Origin: Bacillota bacterium
GTDB taxonomy: Bacteria; Bacillota; Clostridia; Christensenellales; Aristaeellaceae
Assembly: GCA_023459275.1 (NCBI GenBank)
Contig: JAEWVC010000093.1
Location: 1-46,675 of the forward strand
Reading direction: 5' to 3'
Length of the DNA stretch: 46,675 nt
Made by a program: the position numbers and the translations under genes. Under the pieces are notes generated by a model. The model made no database searches. It saw only the letters and a program-made list of their open reading frames with translations, and was not told the DNA's origin. Position 1 is the first letter of the stretch. Every line of letters begins with the position of its first letter. Shown piece by piece: positions 15,688-24,680 of this stretch.

Positions 15688-17258
15688 AGGGCAGCAGCCT
15701 CCTTTTTACGCAGTATGTATTCGATGGAATCCGACAGCGCCTGCCAGCTTGCGGCAATGATGTCGGTGGAAACGCCTACGGTGATCCAGGTATCCTCCCC
15801 GTCGCTGGATTCGATGAGTACCCGCACCCGGGAGGCGGTGGCCGCCCGGCCTGTAAGCACACGCACCTTGTAATCGATGAGGCGGACCTTTGTAAGCTCC
15901 GGGTAGAACACGGAGAGCGCTTTGCGCAGCGCCGTGTCCAGAGCATGGACGGGGCCGTTCCCCATGGCGGCGGTGGTCTCCTGCTGGCCGTCCACCTGGA
16001 TGGAAAGCATGGCGGAGGCGCTCTTGTCCCCGTCGGGGGAAGGATATTCCCCGCTGATGCGGTACATACCCAGGTTGAAGTGGGGAACGAACTGCTTGAG
16101 CGCCTTGGTGACCATCAGTTCAAAGCTAGCGTCCGCCGCCTCGAACTGGAAGCCGTCGTGCTCCAGTTCCTTGAGGGTGGCAAGGATTTGGGCCACTTCG
16201 GGGGATTCCTTGCAAAGGTCCGGGGCGATGGCGGAGAGCTTGGCCAGCACGGTGGTTCGGCCGGAGACCTCGCTCATCAGGAAGCGGCGTTCGTTGCCCA
16301 CGGCTTCCGGCGGGATGTGCTCGAAGGAGCGGCTCACCTTGCTCACCCCGTCGATGTGCATGCCCCCCTTGTGGGCGAAGGCGCTGGAGCCCACATAGGG
16401 TTTGTTGGTGGGAACCGACATGTTGCACAGCTCCGACAGAAGGGTGGCCGTGCGGCGCAGATTGGAAAGGTCCCCGCCGCAGGTGTGGCCCATCTTCAAT
16501 TGCAGGTTGGGAAGGATCACGCTGAGGTCCGCGTTTCCGCACCGTTCGCCGATGCCGGTAAAGGTGCCCTGCACCTGCACGGCCCCAGCGTTCACCGCCA
16601 GCAGGGAGGAGGCCACCGCGCAGCCGGAATCGTTGTGGCAGTGGATGCCCACCCGTGTTTTAGGATAGGCGGCGCAGACTGCCTGAACAATCTTCTGGAT
16701 GCCCTCAGGCAGCATGCCGCCGTTGGTATCGCACAGGCAAAGCACGTCCGCACCGGCTTGGCAGGCCTGGTCAAGCACCTGCATGGCATAACTGGGATTG
16801 GCGGCATAGCCGTCGAAGAAGTGCTCCGCGTCAAAGATCACTTCCTTGCCCCGGTCCTTGAAAAATTTCACCGTATCGTGCACCAGGCGCAGGTTTTCCG
16901 GGAGGGTGGTGTTCAGCACCTTCAGCACATGCAGATCCCAGGATTTTCCGAAAATCGCCACGGCGGGCGTATCGGCGCTCAACAGGGACAGCACATTCTT
17001 GTCGTCCTCCGGGTTTGTATCCTTGCGGCAGGTGGCACCGAAGGCGCACAGGCGCGCGCTTTTCAGGGACATGCTTTTCACCCGCTGGAAAAATTCAATG
17101 TCCTTGGGATTGGAGCCGGGGTTGCCGGCCTCAATATAGTCCACCCCGAACTCGTCCAGGGCTTTGACGACCCCCAGCTTATCGCTGACGGAGAAGGAGA
17201 TACCCTCTCCCTGGGCGCCGTCCCGAAGGGTGCTGTCGAAGATTTCAAGTTTTGCCAT
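15678..17258 (-). CDS. cimA: (R)-citramalate synthase
   Basis: 526 residues. DSTLRDGAQGEGISF and GIHCHNDSGCAVASSL place it in the DRE-TIM HCS/IPMS family. The subtype features of citramalate synthase (EAGNPGSNPKD, DAEHFFDGY, AFAHKGGMHIDGV) separate it from LeuA. The C-terminal allosteric domain (about 390-520) is present. It condenses pyruvate and acetyl-CoA to citramalate, the threonine-independent entry to isoleucine. It sits between leuA and leuCD, which then process its product. A separate leuA in the same operon supports the assignment. Confidence 0.93.
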   Translation of the reverse strand: MAKLEIFDSTLRDGAQGEGISFSVSDKLGVVKALDEFGVDYIEAGNPGSNPKDIEFFQRVKSMSLKSARLCAFGATCRKDTNPEDDKNVLSLLSADTPAVAIFGKSWDLHVLKVLNTTLPENLRLVHDTVKFFKDRGKEVIFDAEHFFDGYAANPSYAMQVLDQACQAGADVLCLCDTNGGMLPEGIQKIVQAVCAAYPKTRVGIHCHNDSGCAVASSLLAVNAGAVQVQGTFTGIGERCGNADLSVILPNLQLKMGHTCGGDLSNLRRTATLLSELCNMSVPTNKPYVGSSAFAHKGGMHIDGVSKVSRSFEHIPPEAVGNERRFLMSEVSGRTTVLAKLSAIAPDLCKESPEVAQILATLKELEHDGFQFEAADASFELMVTKALKQFVPHFNLGMYRISGEYPSPDGDKSASAMLSIQVDGQQETTAAMGNGPVHALDTALRKALSVFYPELTKVRLIDYKVRVLTGRAATASRVRVLIESSDGEDTWITVGVSTDIIAASWQALSDSIEYILRKKEAAALCP

Positions 17259-17438
17259 AGGTCACCTCGCTGTGGGAATGAGAGTTTCAAAAGAATGAGG
17301 CGGGTAAAGGAAGGGTAACTGCAGACGGTCGGGAATGGGGATGGCGGGCGGCTTACATCTGTCGAGGAGAGGTGTCAAAAATCCCCTTGGGGCCCGTTTT
17401 GTACCTAAAAACTGTTTGCTGGGCCGACGTACAGGCGG

Positions 17439-17933
17439 CTATTCCACTTGAGGGTAATAGCAGTCTTCGTGCCATCGCGCCGGGTTGGCATCGATATACG
17501 CCCAAATGGCCTGGTACTCCTTTTCATCACGGACGATGCGGTCATGGAAAGATTTTTGCCAGACGGAGCGGCCAATCTTCTTAGTTGCCGCCGACTTTAA
17601 CTGCTGCATGACACGCGAAATGTCAGGTGAGGATTCAGAAGGAGCATGCTGCAGCAGAAGAAGCAAATGCAGATGGTTGGGCATGACAGCATATTTCTCT
17701 ACGGTGATGGCGGGATAACGTAGAGGTATTTCGCATATCGCCGCATCAATTGCCAACCCGGCGGCGGAAAGATGCGAAATATCATCCGAGGATGCAGTCA
17801 GGGGGAACCGGTCGCTCCACAGTAGACATTCCTTGTCCTTTGTACAGGCGGTGAGGAAGTAAGCGCTGTTTTGTCCGTAATCAAAGGAAGAAAGCCTGTT
17901 GGGCTTGCGTTTGGGAAGAGGCAAATTCGGCAC
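17439..17933 (-). mobile_element. REP-associated tyrosine transposase (RAYT, Y1/HUH family)
   Basis: 164 residues from a GTG start. The N terminus RKPNRLSSFDYGQNSAYFLT is typical of the family. The HUH motif is in VMPNHLHLLLL (His87, His89); the probable catalytic Tyr146 is in WAYIDANPARW, preceded by VWQKSFHDRIVRDEKEY. All motifs are present and no stop interrupts it, so it may be active or only recently silent. RAYTs are domesticated IS200/IS605 relatives that process REP palindromes. This one lies in the sense orientation inside the leuA-cimA gap of the leucine operon and is preceded by four palindromes. About 180 bases between its stop and cimA contain no gene. Confidence 0.9.
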
Positions 17934-17953
17934 CGTCTTTGAAGGATGTCATG

Positions 17954-18090
17954 GTGTAAAGGGGTGGCGGGCGACTAATAGTCGCCCCTACACTCCCGAT
18001 ACAGGGATTCTCAAGGGATATATCCCTTGAGCAGAAGGTCCAGGGAGACGGAGTCTCCCTGGTAGGACTGCCGGGGGCTTTGCCCCCGGC
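17954..18090. repeat. Cluster of four palindromes beside the RAYT gene
   Basis: P1 17954-17993: GGGCGACTA/TAGTCGCCC with outer GTGTA/TACAC. P2 18010-18031: perfect 11-bp arms beginning CTCAAGGG. P3 18040-18062: CCAGGGAGAC-GGA-GTCTCCCTGG. P4 18070-18090: GCCGGGGGC-TTT-GCCCCCGGC, touching the leuA stop codon. They are mutually unrelated in sequence and 8-17 bases apart, like a BIME (mosaic of REP units). Confidence 0.85.
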
Positions 18091-19592
18091 TACAGCTTGT
18101 TCATGCCATTGATATAGGCCAGGATACTGGCCTCCACCACGTCGGTGGAGAGGCCGCGGCCGGTGACCACCTTGTCGCCGCAGCGGATCTTGACAATGGC
18201 CTCGCCCTGGGCGTCCTTGCCTTCGGAAATGGTTTGTATAACATAATCCTCCAAGGAATGGGGCTGTGCGGGGATCAATTTGTCCACCGCGTTGAAGGCG
18301 GCGTCGATGGGGCCGTCGCCCAGGGCTACCTCTTCCGTGCGTTCCCCGTCCTTCAGGACGCTGATCACCGCGTTGGAGGTGACGTAGTTGCCGCTGTTGA
18401 CGGTGAAGCGCTCCAGGCGGTAGCCGGTACCGGTCCCGGTTTCCGACAGCCGGTGCACGGCCAATGCTTCCAGGTCATAATCGCTGATGACCTTCTTGCG
18501 GTCGCACAAATCCTTGAACCTGGCAAAAAGTTGATCAAATTCTTCCTTTTGAAGGGTGTAGCCCAGGGCGCTCAGGCGCTCTTCCACGGCGTGGCGGCCG
18601 CTATGCTTGCCCAGCACCATGCGGTTCTGCATGAGACCGATAGACTCCGGGGTCATGATCTCGTAGGTGAGGCGGTTGGCCATCACGCCATGCTGATGGA
18701 TGCCGGCCTCGTGGGCAAAGGCATTCTGCCCCACCACCGCCTTGTTCATGGGCGCGTTCACGCCCAGAATGCTGTACACCAGGCGGCTCAAAGGCGAAAT
18801 GCGGGTGGTGTCCACGGCGCAGGCCATGGGGTACAGGTCGGGCCTTGTGTGCATGGCCATGACGATCTCTTCCAGCGCGGCGTTGCCCGCCCGCTCGCCA
18901 ATGCCGTTGACGGTGCACTCCACCTGCCCGGCCCCGGCCATCACGGAAGCCAGGGAGTTGGCCACCGCCAGGCCCAAATCGTTATGGCAGTGGATGGAAA
19001 GGGTCACCGTATCAATCTTTTCCACGTTTTCCTGCAGATATTTGAGCATGGCGGCCATTTCAGCCGGCGTGGCGTAGCCCACGGTGTCGGGGATGTTGAT
19101 GACGCATGCCCCGGCCCTGATGGCCGCGTCCACCGCCTTTGCCAGGAAGGCGGGATCGGAGCGCATGGCGTCCTCGGCAGAGAACTCCACCTGGGGGCAG
19201 AGGTTCCTGGCGTAAGCCACCATGGAAGTGATGGTATCCAGCACTTCCTGCTCCGACATTTTGAGCTTGTACTGCATGTGGGTGGGGCTGGTGGCCAGAA
19301 AGGTGTGGATCAGGGGCGATTTTGCCTCCCGCACCGCGTTCCAGGCGGCATCGATGTCCTTTTTGGTGGCCCTGGAGAGGCTGGCCACGGTGCAGCTTTT
19401 GAGCGCTCTTGAGATAGCCTGCACGGCTTCGAAGTCCCCTTGGGAAGCGATGGCGAAGCCCGCCTCGATGACGTCCACCTTCATGCGCTCCAGCGCCTGG
19501 GCAATCTCGATCTTTTCCGCCAGGTCCATGCTGCAGCCGGGAGCCTGCTCCCCATCCCTCAAGGTCGTATCAAATATCTTTACCTGCTTCAT
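18090..19592 (-). CDS. leuA: 2-isopropylmalate synthase
   Basis: 500 residues. FDTTLRDGEQAPG at the N terminus, SIHCHNDLGLAVANSL with the metal histidines, NGIGERAGNAALEE and AFAHEAGIHQHGV are the catalytic barrel signatures. The C-terminal leucine-sensing domain (about 390-500, ending in GRGLSTDVVEASILAY) is complete, so feedback inhibition is expected. It condenses 2-ketoisovalerate with acetyl-CoA. Its start overlaps ilvD by 23 bases; the ribosome site GGAG lies within ilvD. Confidence 0.97.
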   Translation of the reverse strand: MKQVKIFDTTLRDGEQAPGCSMDLAEKIEIAQALERMKVDVIEAGFAIASQGDFEAVQAISRALKSCTVASLSRATKKDIDAAWNAVREAKSPLIHTFLATSPTHMQYKLKMSEQEVLDTITSMVAYARNLCPQVEFSAEDAMRSDPAFLAKAVDAAIRAGACVINIPDTVGYATPAEMAAMLKYLQENVEKIDTVTLSIHCHNDLGLAVANSLASVMAGAGQVECTVNGIGERAGNAALEEIVMAMHTRPDLYPMACAVDTTRISPLSRLVYSILGVNAPMNKAVVGQNAFAHEAGIHQHGVMANRLTYEIMTPESIGLMQNRMVLGKHSGRHAVEERLSALGYTLQKEEFDQLFARFKDLCDRKKVISDYDLEALAVHRLSETGTGTGYRLERFTVNSGNYVTSNAVISVLKDGERTEEVALGDGPIDAAFNAVDKLIPAQPHSLEDYVIQTISEGKDAQGEAIVKIRCGDKVVTGRGLSTDVVEASILAYINGMNKL

Positions 19593-21255
19593 TGTTTTCC
19601 GCTCCTTCCTTCAAAACGGCGCCCTGATCCGCCGACGATACCATAGCCGCGTAACGCTTTAGGTAGCCCGACAGCGGAGCGCGCTTCGGGGCCTCAAAGG
19701 AAGCCCGCCGGGAAGCGATCTCTGCTTCGGGCAGACTAAGGCTAAGTCGTTTTTGCGGTATGTCGATTTCGATCAGGTCACCCTCCTGAACGAGGGCGAT
19801 GAGCCCGCCCGCGGCGGCCTCCGGAGAGATATGGCCGATGGCGGCGCCCCTTGTGGCGCCGGAGAACCGGCCATCGGTGATCAGGGCCACGGATGTGTCC
19901 AGACCCATGCCCGCGATGGCGGAGGTAGGCGAAAGCATTTCCCGCATGCCGGGTCCGCCGGCGGGGCCTTCGTAGCGGATCACCACCACGTCGCCTTCCT
20001 TGATCTTGCCCGCGTAGATGGCTTTTACCGCCGCTTCCTCGCCGTCAAAAACCCTGGCCGGGCCGGTATGGCGGAGCATCTCCGGGGCAACGGCGCTTTG
20101 CTTGACCACCGCGCCATCCTCACACAGATTGCCAAAGAGCACCGCCAGGCCGCCGGTGGGAGAATAGGGGCTTTCCCAGGGCCTGATCACCTGGGCATCC
20201 AGCACCTTTACGTTTTGCAGGTTCTCCGCCACGGTTTTGCCGGTGGCGGTGATGCAGTGGCTGTTCAAAAGGCCCATCTGCCTAAGTTCCCCCATCACCG
20301 CCAAAATCCCCCCCGCCTGGTACAGGTCCTGTACGTGATGCTTGCCGGCCGGAGCCAGCTTGCACAGGTTCGGGGTTTTCTGGCTGATGTCGTTGATCCT
20401 GGAAAGGGGAAAGGGCGCGCCTGCCTCCTTGGCGATGGCTTTCATGTGCAGCGCGGTATTGGTGGAGCAGCCCAGGGCCATGTCCACCACCAGCGCGTTT
20501 TCAATGGATTGCTCATTGAGGATATCCCTGGCGCAGATGTTCTTTTCCAAAAGCTCCATGATCTTTTCGCCGGTATCCTTGGCCAGGCGCGTCCTTTGGG
20601 CGTACACCGCCGGGATGGTGCCGTTGCCGGGCAGGGCCAGGCCCACGGCCTCGGTGAGGCAGTTCATGGAGTTGGCGGTGAACATACCGGAACAGGAGCC
20701 GCAGCCGGGGCAGACCTCGTTTTCGATGCACGCGAGCTCCTCCTCGCCGATGGTCCCTGCCATGAAGGAACCCACCGCCTCAAAGGAGGTGTTCAGGTCC
20801 TTGCCATTGATGGAGAGCATGGGCCCGCCGGACACGAAGATGCTGGGGAGGTTCAGCCGCGCCGCGGCCATGAGCATCCCCGGCACCACCTTGTCGCAGT
20901 TGGGGATGAACACCAGCGCATCAAAGGCGTGGGCTCTTGCCATGCACTCCACGGTGTCGGCGATTAGCTCCCTGGTGCACAGGGAGTAGCGCATCCCCTC
21001 GTGCCCCATGGCGATGCCATCGCACACGGCGATGGTGTTGAACTCAAAGGGCGTGCCCCCGGCCATCAGCACGCCATCCTTGACGGCGCGCGCGATCTCC
21101 CGCAGATGGACATGGCCGGGCACTACCTCGGAAAAGGAATTCACGATGCCGATGAAGGGCTTCTTCATCTGCGAATCGGAAATCCCGCAGGCCTTCAAAA
21201 GCGCCCGGTGGGGCGTTCGCTCCGGCCCTTTTTTAACGGCGTCCGAACGGCTCAC
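19570..21255 (-). CDS. ilvD: Dihydroxyacid dehydratase
   Basis: 561 residues. IPNCDKVVPGMLMA and VCPGCGSCSGMFTANSMN carry the iron-sulfur cysteines; ALGCSTNTALHM and RYEGPAGGPGMREML are further family blocks. It dehydrates the dihydroxyacids of the valine/leucine and isoleucine branches. ATG overlaps the ilvC stop by four bases. Confidence 0.97.
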   Translation of the reverse strand: MSRSDAVKKGPERTPHRALLKACGISDSQMKKPFIGIVNSFSEVVPGHVHLREIARAVKDGVLMAGGTPFEFNTIAVCDGIAMGHEGMRYSLCTRELIADTVECMARAHAFDALVFIPNCDKVVPGMLMAAARLNLPSIFVSGGPMLSINGKDLNTSFEAVGSFMAGTIGEEELACIENEVCPGCGSCSGMFTANSMNCLTEAVGLALPGNGTIPAVYAQRTRLAKDTGEKIMELLEKNICARDILNEQSIENALVVDMALGCSTNTALHMKAIAKEAGAPFPLSRINDISQKTPNLCKLAPAGKHHVQDLYQAGGILAVMGELRQMGLLNSHCITATGKTVAENLQNVKVLDAQVIRPWESPYSPTGGLAVLFGNLCEDGAVVKQSAVAPEMLRHTGPARVFDGEEAAVKAIYAGKIKEGDVVVIRYEGPAGGPGMREMLSPTSAIAGMGLDTSVALITDGRFSGATRGAAIGHISPEAAAGGLIALVQEGDLIEIDIPQKRLSLSLPEAEIASRRASFEAPKRAPLSGYLKRYAAMVSSADQGAVLKEGAENNEAGKDI

Positions 21256-22259
21256 TTGTTCTCCTCCTTGGGCTTCTGCCAGCTCATCTTGGCCCGCAGC
21301 TCGGCGCCGGTCTTTTCCAGCAGGCTGGTCTGGGCGGCACGGCGCATGGCGTTGAAAGCGGGGCGGTTTACCTGGTTTTCCAAGATCCAGTTGCGGGCGA
21401 AGGTGCCGTTTTGGATCTCGGTGAGCACTTTCTTCATTTCTTTTTTCGTTTCATCCGTGATGATCCTGGGGCCGGTCACATAGTCGCCGTACTCCGCGGT
21501 GTCGGAAATGGAGTAGCGCATAAACGAAAGGCCGCCCGCGATGGCCAGGTCGATGATCAGCTTCATTTCGTGCACACACTCAAAGTAGGCATTCTCCGGC
21601 TGGTAGCCCGCTTCCACCAGGGTATCGAAGCCCGCCTTCATCAGGGCCGTGACGCCGCCGCAAAGAACCGCCTGCTCACCGAACAGATCGGTTTCGGTTT
21701 CCTCCCGAAATGTGGTTTCCAGAATGCCGGCCCGGGCTCCGCCGATGCCGGCCGCATAGGCCAGGGCCACGCCCTTGGCATTGCCGTCCGGGTCCTGCTG
21801 CACCGCGATCAGGCAGGGAACGCCCTTGCCCTCCTGATACTGGCTGCGCACGGTATGGCCGGGGCCCTTGGGGGCGATCATGATCACGGCAACTTCCTTA
21901 GGCACTACGATCTGCCCGAAGTGGATGTTGAAGCCGTGGGCGAAGGCCAGTGTCTTGCCGGGCTTCAAATAGGGGGCGATGTCGGCTTTGTACAAAGCGG
22001 CCTGCTTCTCATCGTTCACCAGGATCATGATCACATCGCTTGCCGCCACGGCGTCCTTTGTCAGCATGACGGTGAGGCCGGCCTTTTCGGCGGGCTCCTT
22101 GGATTTGGACCCCTCATAGAGCCCCACCACCACATCAAACCCGCTGTCGCGAAGGTTCAGCGCGTGGGCGTGGCCCTGGCTGCCATAGCCGATGACGGCA
22201 ATCTTCTTCCCCTTGAGGAAACTCGCGTCGCAATCCTGTTCGTAGTACATCCTGGCCAT
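21252..22259 (-). CDS. ilvC: Ketol-acid reductoisomerase (class I)
   Basis: 335 residues, class I length. The Rossmann motif IGYGSQGHAHALNLRDSG is followed by VGLYEGSKS (cofactor-specificity loop), APKGPGHTVRSQY and the metal-binding GGVTALMKAGFDTLVEAGYQPE block. The ATG at 22259 follows GGAGGAG at 8 bases; an in-frame GTG three codons earlier overlaps the ribosome site and is rejected. Five bases after ilvN. Confidence 0.97.
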   Translation of the reverse strand: MARMYYEQDCDASFLKGKKIAVIGYGSQGHAHALNLRDSGFDVVVGLYEGSKSKEPAEKAGLTVMLTKDAVAASDVIMILVNDEKQAALYKADIAPYLKPGKTLAFAHGFNIHFGQIVVPKEVAVIMIAPKGPGHTVRSQYQEGKGVPCLIAVQQDPDGNAKGVALAYAAGIGGARAGILETTFREETETDLFGEQAVLCGGVTALMKAGFDTLVEAGYQPENAYFECVHEMKLIIDLAIAGGLSFMRYSISDTAEYGDYVTGPRIITDETKKEMKKVLTEIQNGTFARNWILENQVNRPAFNAMRRAAQTSLLEKTGAELRAKMSWQKPKEENK

Positions 22260-22264
22260 AAAAA

Positions 22265-22777
22265 TCACTCCTCCTTATTATCTGTCAGCACGTAGTCGCC
22301 GCGGCCAATGGCCGTAACGCCCGTGCGGCATAGCTCGATGATCCCCAGGGGTTCCAAAAAGGCGATGAATGCGCTGAGCTTTGACTGCTCTCCGGTAAGT
22401 TCCATGGTCATGGTGGTAGGCGTCAGGTCGATCACCTTGGCCCTGAACACCGTCACGGCCTCCAATACCTGGCTTCGGGTACCCGGCGCGGCCCGGACCT
22501 TGACCAGAAGCAGCTCCCGGATCACGGTTTTCCCCATGTCCATCAGGTCCACGATTTTTACATCGTGCAGCTTTTCCAGCTGTTTCACGATCTGCTCCCG
22601 GATGTACCCGTCCCCGGTGGCCAGAATGGTCACCCGGGAGATATGGGGATCCACCGTTTCCCCCACGGAGAGGCTGTCGATGTTGAACCCCCTGCGGGCA
22701 AACAGGCCGGAGATGCGGGTGAGGACGCCGGATTCGTTGTTCACCAGCAGCGAAAGAATGAATTTCGAAGCTTCCAT
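22265..22777 (-). CDS. ilvN: Acetolactate synthase small (regulatory) subunit
   Basis: 170 residues with an N-terminal ACT domain (FILSLLVNNESGVLTRISGL, RRGFNIDSLSVG) that binds valine for feedback control, and the C-terminal ALS_ss domain. It lies 5 bases downstream of ilvB, consistent with a stoichiometric complex. The name ilvH would serve equally. Confidence 0.95.
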   Translation of the reverse strand: MEASKFILSLLVNNESGVLTRISGLFARRGFNIDSLSVGETVDPHISRVTILATGDGYIREQIVKQLEKLHDVKIVDLMDMGKTVIRELLLVKVRAAPGTRSQVLEAVTVFRAKVIDLTPTTMTMELTGEQSKLSAFIAFLEPLGIIELCRTGVTAIGRGDYVLTDNKEE

Positions 22778-22782
22778 CTGGC

Positions 22783-24450
22783 CTACCCCCTTATGATCAT
22801 ATCCCGGATGGTGCCGCCCGGCGGGATCATGGGCAATACCTTTTCATCCCTGTGGATGCGCACATCAATGACCACGGGCCCCGGGAGCGAGAACGCCTTG
22901 TCCAGCACGGCATCCATCTTTTCGATGCTGTCCAGCCGCAGCCCCTTGGCCCCGAAGGCCTGGGCCAGCAGGCAGAAGTCCGTGGCCCGGTTGAGGGTCG
23001 TGCTGGAGTAGCGCTTTCCAAAGAACATGGTCTGCCACTGCCGCACCATACCCAGCACGCTGTTGTTGAGCACCACCACAAGGATGGGCAATTGGTTGGT
23101 TACCGCGGTGGCCAGCTCGTTCATGTTCATGTGGAAGCTGCCGTCACTGGTAAAGAGCACGGTTTTCCGCCCGCCTGTGCCGATGCACGCGCCGATGGCT
23201 GCGCCAAAGCCGTAGCCCATGGTGCCTAAACCCCCGGAAGTGATGAAGGTGCGGGGCCTGTGGAAGCTGTAATACTGCGCCGTCCACATCTGATGCTGGC
23301 CCACATCTGTGGACACGGGGCTGTCCGCCGCCATGCGGCTGTTGACAGCCTTGATCACCATTTCCGGGTTGAGGCGCTTTTCGTTCATGGTAAGGTGATT
23401 GTCCGGCGCGCTGTTCAGCTTTTCAACCTCCTGAAGCCAGGCGGGGTCGGATTTTTTCAGGTCGCAGGCCAGAAGGGCCAGGAGGGCCTCCTTCACATCG
23501 GCCACCATGGCCACATAGGCGGGGATGTTCTTGCCGATTTCCGCCGGATCGATGTCAATGTGCAGCACCTTGCGGTTTTTGGAGAATTCGATCTTGTTGC
23601 CCGTGGCCCGGTCGGAAAAGCGGGAACCCACCGCGATGATCAGGTCGGACTTATCCATCACCTGGCTGGCGGCATACCTGCCGTGCATGCCTGTCATGCC
23701 CAGAAACAGGGGATAGTCGTGATCCACCGCGGACAGGCCCATCATGCTGGTGCCGATGGGCGCGCCGATTTTTTCCGCCAGCTTCACAAGCTCCTCCCCC
23801 GCCGAGGCCAGCACCACGCCGCCGCCGGCATACAAAAAGGGCCTCTTGGAGGAAGCGATCAGTTCCACGGCCTGTTTGACCGTTTGGCTGTCAGGCTTTT
23901 TCGCCTGCGCTTTCCCATTCGGGGCCCCGGGGGTAAACTCACATTCGTCGATCTGCACGTCCTTGGGGATGTCCACCAGCACAGGGCCAGGCCTGCCGGC
24001 CGCGGCGATGCGGAAGGCTTCCCGCAGCGTATCCGCCAAACGCTCCACGTCTTTCACCATGTAATTGTGCTTGGTGACGGGCATGGTGATGCCCTTGATG
24101 TCCACCTCCTGAAAGCTGTCCCTACCAATCATGTTGCGGGGCACGTTGCCGGTGATGGCCACCATGGGCACGGAATCCAGGTGCGCGGTGGCGATGCCGG
24201 TGACCAGATTCGTGGCGCCGGGGCCGGAGGTTGCGATGACCACGCCGGTTTTGCCCGTGGCGCGGGCATACCCGTCCGCGGCATGGGCGGCGCCCTGTTC
24301 GTGGCAGGTGATCACGTGGCGCAGCCAGGAAGCGTTTTTGTACAGCTCATCATAGATGTTCAGCACAAAGCCCCCCGGGTACCCGAAAACGGTGTCCACC
24401 TGCTGTTCCTTGAATACCTCCATCAGGATCTGCGCGCCGCTTCGCTTCAT
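22783..24450 (-). CDS. ilvB: Acetolactate synthase large (catalytic) subunit
   Basis: 555 residues from the ATG after GGGAGG (7-base spacing). Thiamine diphosphate enzyme: the catalytic Glu lies in CHEQGAAHAADGYARA; GPGATNLVTGIA and the central FAD-domain follow; the C-terminal cofactor motif GDGSFHMNMNEL to VVLNNSVLGMVRQWQ is present. It makes acetolactate or acetohydroxybutyrate from pyruvate. A 53-codon in-frame extension exists but translates through the attenuator and is not real. Expression is predicted to be set by the leader-peptide attenuator immediately upstream. Confidence 0.96.
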   Translation of the reverse strand: MKRSGAQILMEVFKEQQVDTVFGYPGGFVLNIYDELYKNASWLRHVITCHEQGAAHAADGYARATGKTGVVIATSGPGATNLVTGIATAHLDSVPMVAITGNVPRNMIGRDSFQEVDIKGITMPVTKHNYMVKDVERLADTLREAFRIAAAGRPGPVLVDIPKDVQIDECEFTPGAPNGKAQAKKPDSQTVKQAVELIASSKRPFLYAGGGVVLASAGEELVKLAEKIGAPIGTSMMGLSAVDHDYPLFLGMTGMHGRYAASQVMDKSDLIIAVGSRFSDRATGNKIEFSKNRKVLHIDIDPAEIGKNIPAYVAMVADVKEALLALLACDLKKSDPAWLQEVEKLNSAPDNHLTMNEKRLNPEMVIKAVNSRMAADSPVSTDVGQHQMWTAQYYSFHRPRTFITSGGLGTMGYGFGAAIGACIGTGGRKTVLFTSDGSFHMNMNELATAVTNQLPILVVVLNNSVLGMVRQWQTMFFGKRYSSTTLNRATDFCLLAQAFGAKGLRLDSIEKMDAVLDKAFSLPGPVVIDVRIHRDEKVLPMIPPGGTIRDMIIRG

Positions 24451-24464
24451 TGCTGTTCCTCCCA

Positions 24465-24505
24465 TAAAAAATCCCCCTGCTCCGCGTATGTACGGATCAG
24501 GGGGG
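24465..24505 (-). terminator. Attenuator terminator of the ilvB operon
   Basis: Minus-strand stem of CCCCCTGATCCG with CGGAGCAGGGGG (one bulge) followed by ATTTTTT, ending just before the ilvB ribosome site. Its loop contains CATACGC (24484-24490), exactly complementary to GCGTATG in the leader-peptide coding region (24557-24563), giving a possible antiterminator. A 6-bp hairpin TAAGCA/TGCTTA (24524-24529, 24508-24513) sits between and includes the leader stop codon. Confidence 0.8.
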
Positions 24506-24526
24506 TGTAAGCATATTCCTGTGTGC

Positions 24527-24649
24527 TTATGCTCTTCCCATTTTCCCGTTCCCCGGCATACGCAAATTCCCGCTGGCGACCAGTACGCTAATTCGTACAA
24601 GGACGACAACGAGGAGAAGAAGGCCGAGGACCAGAGACAAATGGCTCAT
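24527..24649 (-). CDS. ilv operon leader peptide
   Basis: 40 codons, ATG preceded by AGGAG at 7 bases, stop TAA. Ten Leu, seven Val and one Ile codon are present, with runs LGLLLLVVVLVRI and VLV in residues 8-24. This is the composition of a branched-chain attenuator peptide like those of enterobacterial ilv and leu operons. Ribosome stalling at these codons would leave the antiterminator free to form; full translation to the TAA would favour the downstream terminator. It has no expected function as a protein. Confidence 0.85.
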   Translation of the reverse strand: MSHLSLVLGLLLLVVVLVRISVLVASGNLRMPGNGKMGRA

Positions 24650-24680
24650 AAAACGTCTCCTGACGGAAAAAGTTTTTATT

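Noticed and set aside
15945..17318. Long open frame antisense to cimA (similar ones lie antisense to tctA, leuA, ilvD, ilvB, GH51, the sugar-binding protein and COG2509)
   Set aside because: GC-rich third codon positions keep the antisense frame open; the translations are His/Gly/Arg-rich, lack family motifs and ribosome sites, and are fully covered by certain genes.
17954..18090. CRISPR-like repeat array
   Set aside because: The units are different palindromes, not identical direct repeats with unique spacers; the same holds for 31719-31926.
24451..24609. N-terminal extension of ilvB by 53 codons
   Set aside because: It would translate across the attenuator terminator and out of frame through the leader peptide; the ATG at 24450 has an ideal ribosome site and matches the IlvB N terminus.
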